Shown in pieces: positions 24,801-35,600 of a stretch of DNA of 64,000 nucleotides. Position 1 is the first letter of the stretch. The number at the start of each line of letters is the position of its first letter. The position numbers and the translations under genes were made by a program. The DNA lies in contig OZ021732.1 in the NCBI GenBank assembly GCA_963978545.1, forward strand, positions 43,224,059 through 43,288,058, given 5' to 3'. Source of the stretch: Linyphia triangularis (taxonomy: Eukaryota; Arthropoda; Arachnida; Araneae; Linyphiidae). The notes beneath the pieces are model-generated. The model made no database searches. It saw only the letters and a list, made by a program, of their open reading frames with translations, and was not told where the DNA came from.

Positions 24801-27800
24801 AACACCAACGTAAATATCGGGGATCGCACCCACCATACCATCGCAATCTCGGCGCAAAATTCCAGTAATAACGTATTTTCAACAGCGTCGTAAATCTCAT
24901 CAATAGCTGCTATTACATTACTATAGACCTTGGCAAAAACGAATATAACACCAACGTAAATATTGGGGATAGCACGCACTATACCATCGCAATCTAGGTA
25001 ATGTCGGTGCAAAATCCCAGTAATATCGTATTTTTTAAATCACCCAACAGCGTCACAAATCTCGGCAATAGCTGCTATTACATCAGTGTAAATCTCAGTG
25101 AAAATGACAACCACACTAGCGTAAATACTAGCAATAGCGCTTAGAATACCGTCGAAAATCTAGACAAAGGATACTACGTAAGTTGAAGACTCAGCTGAAA
25201 TGACCATCGCAAAAACGTACATATCGGCACAAATATCGGTATTATTGACATTTTCTCGGTAATGTTTGTGCAAGATTTGGTAATATCGGATGTTACAAAA
25301 GCGCAGCACTCCTTGAAAATGACCATCACACCAATGAAAATATCAGCAATAGCGCCGAATATACCGGAGCAATTCTCAACAGCTCTAATATATCGGTGAA
25401 AGACTCGACGAAAATGACCATCACAATAACTTGCAATAATGTCTGCATTTGAGTAGCAAATCATCGCAGTAATATCGATATTTTCTCAGTAATATCGGTG
25501 CAAATTTCGGATATTGCAATATCGTAGCACTCGGCAATAATTACCACCATACCAACGAAAATATCAGCAATAGCATCGAATTAATCGGAGCAATTCTCAA
25601 TGCTACAAAGCTATTGATGAAAGACTCGACGAAAATGATCATAACGTAAAACTTGACAATAATGTCAGCATTAGCGTCGTAAATCATCATAGCAATCAAA
25701 GAAAACAACCACCACACCAACGTAAATATCAGCGTTCTCAACAATAGCGATATAACAGCGTCAAACTTTGACGTGCAAAAAAAAAAGTGTTTTGGAGTAA
25801 ATACGGCTTGGAGCAGATACTTGTATTTGGCGCAGGTCTGAGACCCCTGTATGTCCCTTATGCCACCCGACTTGAGATTTTTTTATTCTATCTCAAAAGA
25901 TCTGTAACCCACGTAGTTTAGAATTAGCCACTTGAATGCAGTCTATTTCTCACTTTTATTTCTGAATGCAGAAATTTTTGGTGCATCACAGCAAAAGCAA
26001 AATGGTAAATTTTATATTCAGGGCTCCTATTCACTTAGAAAGTTTTGGAACAGGAAAAATGCCTTTCGGAGCAGGTAAAAACAAGTTTAGTAGCAGGAAA
26101 AATGCCTATTGCAGCATGTAAAAGCAACTTTTGCAGCACAAAAAAAAAAAAAAAACATTTGAAGCAGAAATACCCGAGACGAATGTAACCAAATTGGCGT
26201 CCGAAATCTCGGCAATAGCTGGCTGCTATTACATTATAATAAACCTTGGCGAAAACGAATATAACACCAACGTAAATGATAGCACCTACCATACCATCGC
26301 AATCTCGGCGCAAAATCCCAGTAATGACGTATTATTTTTTTTAAGTCACCAAACAGCGTCTCAAATCTCGGCAATATCTGCTATTACATTACCAAAGACC
26401 TAGGCGAAAACGAATATAACACCAACATAAATATCGGAGATAGCACCCACCATACCATCACAATCTTGATAATATCGGCGCAAAATCCAAGTAATATCGT
26501 ATTTTTTTTAAGTCACCAAACAGCGTCGCAAATCTCGGCAGTAGTTACTGTTACATCAGAGTAAACTTCATCGAAAATGACTACCACACTAGCGTAAATA
26601 TTAGCGATAGCGCTTACAATACCGTCGACAATCTAGACAGAGGATATTACGCAAGTTGAAGACTCAGCTGAAATGACCATCGCAAAAACGTACATATCGG
26701 CCCAAATGTCGGTAATGTTTGGCAAGATTCGGTAATATCGGATGTTAATAAGAGCGCAGCACTCTTCGAAAATGACTGTCACACCAACGAAAATATCAGC
26801 AATAGCGCCGAATAAACCGGAGCAATTCTCAATAACAGCTCTGATGGTAATTTTAAATTGGTTGTTGGTCTAGGAATATTTAACTGCATTCACTATAACT
26901 GTCTATGCAAATTTCTTTTCTACTTGTGTACATATATATTCTTGGTGATGTGTTCCTAAGTGTGTGGTTCTTTTTATTTGACGTTAAATAAACGTTGGCT
27001 TATCAAGACTGGATCTTATTTTATTCTTCCCACCAACAATAGTTGGTAAGGAATAAACCGGAGCAATTCTCAATAACAGCTCAAATATATCGGTGAAAGA
27101 CTCGACGAAAATGACCATCACAATAATTTGCAATAATGTCTGCATCAGCGTCGCAAATCATAGCAGTAACATCGACATTTTCTCATTAATATAGGGGCAA
27201 ATTTCGGATATTACAATATTGAAGCACTCGGCAATAATTACCATCATACCAACGAAAATATCAGCAATAGCGTCGAATTAATTGGAGAAATTCTCAATAC
27301 TACGGAGCTATTATATCAATGAAAGACTCGACGAAAATGACAGTCATAACAATATTAATGCTGACATTATTGTCAAGTTTTGAGTCGCAAATCATCGTAG
27401 CACTAAGAGAAAATGAATACCACACCAACGTAAATATCAGTGTTAGAGCCGAATATACCAGAATATTTATCAACAATAGCGATATTACAGCGGCAAACAA
27501 TATCAAATTTCGACGCGGAAAAAAAAAAAATATATATCCGCCTTCTGGCGCAAATATGGCTAAAATAAAGCAGCTTGGAGCAGATTTTTGTATTTGGCGC
27601 AGTTGGGCGCAGGTCTGAGACCCCTGTATATTGCTATTATTATCTATAGATATATAGATTATTTAATATATTCTCACTTTTTATTTTACATTATCATTAG
27701 TATTATATATATATTGTTTTATTTTTTTTTATAAAATTGTCAGACTCTGCAAGAAGAAGCTATTTTTAAACCCTTACCTATACATAAAATATTATAGGTT

Positions 27801-29648
27801 ATCATCTCATAAACCTTCAAAGAAAAGTAGGTCCTTAGTTATTAGTCCTAGATAGTAACTTTTAGTATAAAACTTATAGCAAATTTATAGATCTACAACT
27901 TTTGTATAACATATTTTTCCCTACGACTTATTTTTATGAAGATATAATAGAAAAACTCAGCAAAAAACTTAAAAAAGCAGAATTTTTAAGAAAAAGTTTT
28001 TACTTTGATGCTACGTAACTCTTTACATAATAGCTTTACAAAAGTAAATTGTACACAAAAGTTGTAGAAAATGTAATATTCTACAACTTTTAAATTTAAT
28101 GTTTGTTTTTAAAATGCTTTGCAAAAAAGTTATGATCTATAAACTGAAAAACGTATTTTTTTGGGGGCAATACGGAAATAACACAAAGCAGGGCAACTCT
28201 TTTGTTATTAGTCCTAGAAAATAAGTTAATGCATAAAACTTGTAGAAAATTTATTGCTCTACAACTTTAATGCTCAAACTTTTTCTCTAAGACGTACCAT
28301 TATGGAGATATAATCAAAAAACTTGACACAAATCTTAAAAAAGTAGCATTTTTACGAAAAAGTTTCGACTTTGATGCGACATAACTATTTCCATAATAGG
28401 TCTACAAAAAAACTTTTTTTACAAAAGTTATAGAAAATTTAATATTCTACAACTTTTGAATGTAATGTTTGTTTCTAAGATGCATTGACAAAGAGTTATG
28501 ATGTATAAACTGAAAAAAGGCTCAGTTTTTGGTGCACCACAGAGAACGCGCAAGGGTCAGGAAGTCGAAAACTTGGTTTATAAACCACAGGATCAATCTT
28601 TATAACATATTAAAATATCAGAACTACATAATCTTTTGCAAGGGAAGACCCCCTTTTCAGTCTCTATTCCCCGGACTATACTTACTCTTCCAACGACTAA
28701 CCCTGGAACTCTTCTTGCATAAACAAGGTTTTACAGACTAAGATTGTGTGACGTCAGAATCACATAATTGGATTTTGTCTATAATTTCAGTGAAAAGCGA
28801 GGTGCCCATCTATTGTGATTTAAAATGTGTGAATTAAATTTTTTTTTTGATATACTGTTAGAATGAAAATCCCGAAAAATTCAGGGCAGATAAAATTAAA
28901 AAATTCCGAAATGCTGTCATCCATCCGGAAAAGTTTCACTGTATTAAGTAATTGCCATTCTATTAATTTCCGAAAATATATATATATGTTCATCATCCTA
29001 CCTTATTAATCATGCTTTTGTTATTAATAAGCAAAAATATAACAGATCATAATGGAAGTTTTCTTACAAAGAATATACCTTTAATTGAAATTGGTATGAA
29101 CTTGCCACTAAATGTAGACTTTAGTGAATCAGAATGCAATTATCAACAAGTGAGGCACGAATAGTGAAAAAAAAAAAAAAAATACACAATTACCTCATAA
29201 TCAGATGTTTCAATACTGCCCAATGTTGGATTTTTTTCAACCTATGGCATAAATCAAAGAAAAACAATATTGTAACAAATCACAGAAACATAAAAAAAAT
29301 ACAAGAAAAACAAAGGTAATTTATTATTTTTCCATAAAAAATTACATTTCATAAGAAAGACTGAAAATAACTTCTTTTGAAAAAAGGGTATCTAATGACT
29401 TAAGAGTTCTGTAGTTTGAGATCAGCAAACACACTTTTCAATGTTTTGGGATGCTAGGATTGTAGATAACAAAAACTTTTTAACAGGTTATCAGCTCCAT
29501 ATCAAATTCATAAAAAATATTCTACAAAGACATGCTAAATAAAATGCGCAAGCTAAAATTATTATAATGCAAACATTACAAATGATAAATTAAAAGGTAT
29601 TTAATATACTTTAAGTACTAACCTATAACTTTCATACAAATGTAATAT

Positions 29649-29683
<35 letters not shown>

Positions 29684-32600
29684 AAGTAACCATATTTCCA
29701 ACTGAAAAAATTTATCAAAAAATTATTTTAGTTAACTAACAAACAAAAGATTCGAATAAAATTTGTCAAATGATTTTCAGTCTTGAGCACTCGCTGGCAG
29801 AATTACATGCACAGTGGTATGAGGCGGCTTAGGTTTTTGCTCAAACCCTGATGATTTCCCTAAAATAAGTAGGGTTCATACACATTTTCAGAAAAAAAAA
29901 AAAAATTCCCTCGAGTTTTCCATCGCCGAGTTAAATTATTTTCATCAAGAATTTATTATTTTAGCAAGCCAGATATAAATATTGTCAAACCTGGATTACA
30001 CAAATTCTTCCGTTAATACAAAAAAAAAAAAAAATAAAAAAAAAATCTTTTTCTTTAGGAATAATTTTGTGCAAGTCAATGTTATCAAATAATTTTGTAA
30101 CTTCCAATTCCTAGAGTTAAGGTTGTAATCTGGAGATAACTTGCACATTTTTTTACATCTTTATTTGATTTTTTTTTATGGGAAAATAAAATTCAATGGT
30201 ATTGTTTTTTTTAATATGTTACTGACATCCAATGGATAAAAAAATTATTTTTGACTCAATTTTACAACATTTTATTATTATTGATCAAAGTAGACACCTA
30301 ATAAAAAAAGGTACGTGGCTGGCCCTGGTGATTAAGGATTTTTAAGTCATCTGAAATTATAAAAAAAATGGAATTGATTATTAACCTATAGAATTTTCAT
30401 TCTCGTTCTAACTAGGATTATTAAACTTTATCAGAAAATAACAAAATGGCGGACATCTTTCCTTTTTCACCCGGGCCAAACGAAAAAAAGAAAGAAAATC
30501 GAATCTAGAAAAACGTGTTTGAAGTTTCAAGGATAGATGATCAATAACAACGACACACTCTCAAATATTCATTATAACTTCATTAATATTTTGAATTTCG
30601 GTCTAAAATTTTTACAATGTACTCTTAATATATATTTTAATTTCAAAATCAGTACTACCTTAAGGCAGTGGCAGATCTGGGATTTTCTTGAGGGGGGGGG
30701 GGGGGGGCGCAACACCTGTGCCTTAGCCAGGATGAAATCGAATATTTAAAAAAAGTTTAAAAAAAAAAAAATCTATGGAGTGTTCTAGAAATATATTACA
30801 AGATAATCCGTATCCATTGATTGACCCCTCCCCTCTCCCCTTTTTTTCCCTTCACATTTCTGACTCGCTATCTTAGCGTAAGGTGAAATGCCCAGGTTAT
30901 ACCAAAATTACTTTTCAGTTTAAAAAAAAACAAAAAACTCCCCCCACCCACTCTTTAAAAAACAACCCTTCTATGCTAGATATTTTTATGAACTCCTTTG
31001 TTTCTTTATACTCATGACAAATAAAAAGTTGTTTTTACAAAGTTTCATGAAAGGACCAATTTTTTTTATTTTTTAATGTCGTATATATTTGACATTTCCT
31101 TAGATTTTACATGTGTTTTCATTTATAAAAAAGAACTGTAACTTTTTTTAGATTAGTTATATCGTTTTGCTTTTTTCATTCGATTCAGCATTAAAAAAAA
31201 GTACTCTAAAAACATGCGTCACAAGCCTAGATGGCTCAAAAATAAATTTTTCAGCCACAAAACCACCTGACCCCCCCCCCCCCCTTCTTTGCTAGATATT
31301 TTTATGGACTCATTTGAATATTCATTTTCATGACAAATATAGAACATTTTTGCCAAGTTTGATCAATGAACTAATTTTTTTTATTTTTCTTATGGTCTTA
31401 TTTACTATTTTACCCGCACTAATATATAGATTTGGTGCGATTTCATACATCCATATTTTTTTTTTACTTTCAATTACCCGTATGGTATAAAAGTATTAAA
31501 TTCGGTCAAAAAAAAAAATCGATTTTATTGCATTTCTACACGTTTTGGAACGTGATGAATTCAAAAAAATGTTTGTGCCTGTTAGTTATCAGCATAACTC
31601 CCAAAACGGATTGACATGCGATGTTCAATTTTTATGTACATGTTATTGATGGCCATGAGACCTGGCATTACGGTTTTCATCAAAATTACACATGTGCATT
31701 AAGTAGCTGATATTGAAAAAATTACGCTTTTCAGCGATTACCAAGAAATGGTTTTAACGATTTTGATTAAAATCGCTATAAAAATACCTTTTAACCTTCT
31801 GAGGGTCACGGGCGTATATATCCGTCATTTGATCCCCAGTTTTTCCAGCAATACACAACCTTTTTAAATTTATAAATAAAATGTAAAATAAAATATTTTT
31901 TTAATCTTTTTATTAGGATGATAGTTTAAAACCTACTTAAAACAAAACAAATAAAAAATAATTTTAAAAAATTATATATTTGGATCAGAAATAAAATTTA
32001 AAAATTATTGCAGGGAAAACTATAATTTCGCCCATTCCCTTGACGCTCAGAGGGTTAAAGGTGTTCTAATCATTCCCACCTCCGTAGAAATGAGATAATG
32101 GTGAACGCCCATCAACGACAGTTTCTGCTCTGTTGTACTTAAAAGAAAGGATAATGCAGTGTTTATTGAAAAATATATCACAATTTTCACCGTTTCAGTG
32201 GCGTTTTTTTTAGAATAATCGCCAAACTGGGCATTTTTTTTTAAATATTGAAAACAAAATAGGTAAATTATATCAATCCGTGACAAATTTAAAAAAACAT
32301 CACATACAGAAATATTTTGTTCCAATTCTTCAATTTTAACTGGAAGAGAGAGATTGTAGGAGGTTTGAAAGCAATATTTTTTTAAATAATTAATTCTGCT
32401 ACTGTAGTGCTACTTTACACAGTACAGATAATACTTCTTACAAAATTGTTTATAAGTCCATTTTATGTAAAAAAAAAATCGGCATACCTTTTCAGTGTGG
32501 TGCAAGAGAGGATTGTTAATCGAAATTCAAATATGACGCTTATTTACAAGTCGAAGCAGAAATTAGAGCTGGACGAGTTCTTATGCAGTTAATAAATAAC

Positions 32601-35600
32601 CTTCCTCTTCCTTTCTTTCAAAAGTTTTAAGTTTATCCTATTACCATGTCCAGTTGAATGGGGTGGGCGGGTGGCCATTTCCGGGAGTAACCAAAATAGT
32701 CACAACCCAAATAGTTATTCTTTATATCTCCTGGTTGGCGTTGGACATTACGCATGTGAGTCAAAATCTCTTCCTCCCACTCAACAGAAAAGGGATCGGG
32801 TATCAGGGGTCCAAGATAACTTCAAGGTTAAGAGGGTGGAGGCTTGAATACTTGTACAGTCTTCCAACATCCGTTTGAATGGGAAGAGAGAAGGTTATAA
32901 ATAGAACCTTGGTACAAAAATAAGCCTTTTTTAGTTGCTTTTTTCGGAAATTAGATTATGGTTAAAATATAATTGTTGCTTGAACTTATAGAAAAAAACT
33001 TGGAAAAAAAAAATTATTTTTATTATTATTATTTATTTCTGTAAATTGTAAAAAAAAGACTCCACCTGGGGGGGGGGGGGGCCTGGCTGGATCCGAAATT
33101 GCCTTTTAAGCAAATAGCACCGAAAAGTATGATTTTTTCCAGGTTTTAGGGGGATTTTTCTTTTTTCCCGAGATTTTAAGGTTAATTTATTTTCTCCGAG
33201 TTGTTCAGGTTTTCCCATGAGACGTATGAACCCTGATAAGATATGAATATTCTGCTGAAATGTCATTCAGCAATTATACATTAATTGTTTAATCAAATGA
33301 ATAGCTAATTTTTTTCTGGATATTTTACAGCTTTTCTTTATATTTAATTTGCAAAGTCAGGAAGTGAAAGTGAACCCCATTTACCCTTCATGGCAGTAAC
33401 CAGGATGTTTCAAGTAAAATATTATAAACTATCAATTTTTGCTTAAGATAACTGATGGACTTAAAAACATAGGAAAAAGCTTTGTGATTAATCAAACACA
33501 AAATTTATTGTAAATTGACTTTCTGCAAATTGGTATGTGTGGAACTTGACACAAAGCACTAAACTAGGGGTGTGGAACACCACACAACTTTTAATTACAC
33601 TATAATACTGATGTGAATTTATGTCATTTACTGTTTTTATATTTTCAACATTCATTTAGAAAAAATAGACAGTTTGGAGATATTTTTTGCGATAAAAAAA
33701 AAAACCCTGCCAAATTAATGATTTTGGTGTTATACTTTCTTGTATAATCCTTTCTTAATAACTGAAACTTGAGAAAGAAGAAAAAACGATCTAACAATCT
33801 TTGATGAGGTATGTTCTAGGAAAGAGAACTCTCTGTTAAAGGCATTTGTTTTTCAACTCTTTATGCCATTAAAGCATTTGTATGGGAGTTTCAGAGGTGG
33901 GGACGTTTAGAACACCTTAAAGAGCATTACCACAACGATTTTGAAAAAAAAATAAAAAAAATAATAATAATAATAATAATTGTTAAAGCCTTTTTTAGCA
34001 ATTACTGAAAGACATGATTTTTCAATAGCAGCTACCTTATGCCCAAGCACGATTTTGAAGAAAACCTAAATTGTAGGGTCCCTGTGCCATCACCAACTTG
34101 CACATAAAATTTGAACATTGTAGGTCAATTTGTTTGGGAGTTATGCTGACCATGGACAGACATTTTTTCTAGATCACTTTTTTGAAATCAGGCTGTTTCA
34201 TAACATGGAGAAATGCAAAAATATTGATTTTTTTTTTGACCGAATACTATACTTTCATTACCCTATGTATACATATGGGTAATTGAAAGTAATAATTAAA
34301 ATACAAAATTTAATGTTGAAGAATAAAAAATTAAAAGGATTTAGGCAACTAGGATTGATAAGCAAGAGACATATGTTATGAAGAAGTATTCCCACTCATC
34401 AAAGTCCTCTAAACTAGCGAATATTTAAGAATAAATGAAAAATTAAATGCTAAATGAAAAATTCTAATATAAAGAATACTTGATTTAACTTTTGCATTAA
34501 ATGACAGTTCTTGTCACAAATTGTAAATTGTTGTTTACACACTGTAATATTGATAGTGTTTGCTGTGAACATTGATCCTGGACTGGAACAAGCTTTCCAC
34601 AGCAGTGTAGAAACTAACATGCAAAGTCTATGGTTTTAAGAGATAATTATTGACTCTACTCACCATGAAGCTCAATAAACCAGTGAGGATAGTAGCAGCA
34701 GACCAAGACGGATTCCAAGTATCAGGATGGAAATCACTAATGCTAAGACAAAGGCGAGTGTTGGTTTTGAACCTGCCATTGGGAGTGATCATGTAAATAC
34801 TGGGAGGCTTGAAAGGGAATTCACCAGGGAAGATTAATTTGCCATGGTAAACACCACCTAAGGGTTTAAAGAAGAACAATCAACTAGGGCCAGAGATTTT
34901 ATTTTGATGCATGAAATTATAACAAAAAGATGCATGATGAGAAAAGTGCTTGCTTTTTTGTATATTTAAAATAAAAAAGTACCTTTATAGGGAGTATCAT
35001 CAGGTCCTAAAACAGCAAAATGCCTGCAAAATATAAAAATAATATTTTTTCTTTTTAAATTGGAAATTTATGAGAATAGATATACTAGTATGTGGTTAAA
35101 TTTTTAAAAGGAAAAAAAAATAAATCTTCTAAGCCTTGTTAGCATACAAAAAATAGTATCTCAAATATTTCAACTTAAAGAAACTTTTCTTTACTGCGAA
35201 AAAAAACCAACTTTTTTTATCATTCTGTAACAACATTCCACAGCAAATACAAGTAAAGCTTAAACAGTTTAGATAAATGTGCGCATTTGTGTCTTAAATT
35301 GCTTATAATTTCCAAGTTGCTACATTTTTTAAGTCTTGTACTGAATTTTTTTTAAAGACATTTAGCTTCCATTTTCTACACCAATTTTCAATCACCAAAT
35401 TTTCCCTATTTAAGTGACATATTTGACCTTGCTCGAAAATTGTTTTCAGACACAAAAGTGACGAAAAGAACAAACATTTACTGCTCAATGACATAACCCA
35501 GACTTAGGAATCTGTTTTTTTTTTTAATGCAATTGCCCAGTTAGATAGCAAGATATATTCCGAGTGACTTTCCAAATCAACAAAAAATATCACTTCTTCT

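Noticed and set aside
24600..27500. CRISPR-like or regularly spaced repeat array
   Set aside because: Units are contiguous 33-bp repeats with strong divergence and no unique spacers, in a eukaryotic intron; this is minisatellite structure.
35303..35494. Minus-strand open frame in UBE2J2 intron 1 as an extra exon
   Set aside because: No splice sites or similarity to the E2 family; exons 1 and 2 join perfectly without it.
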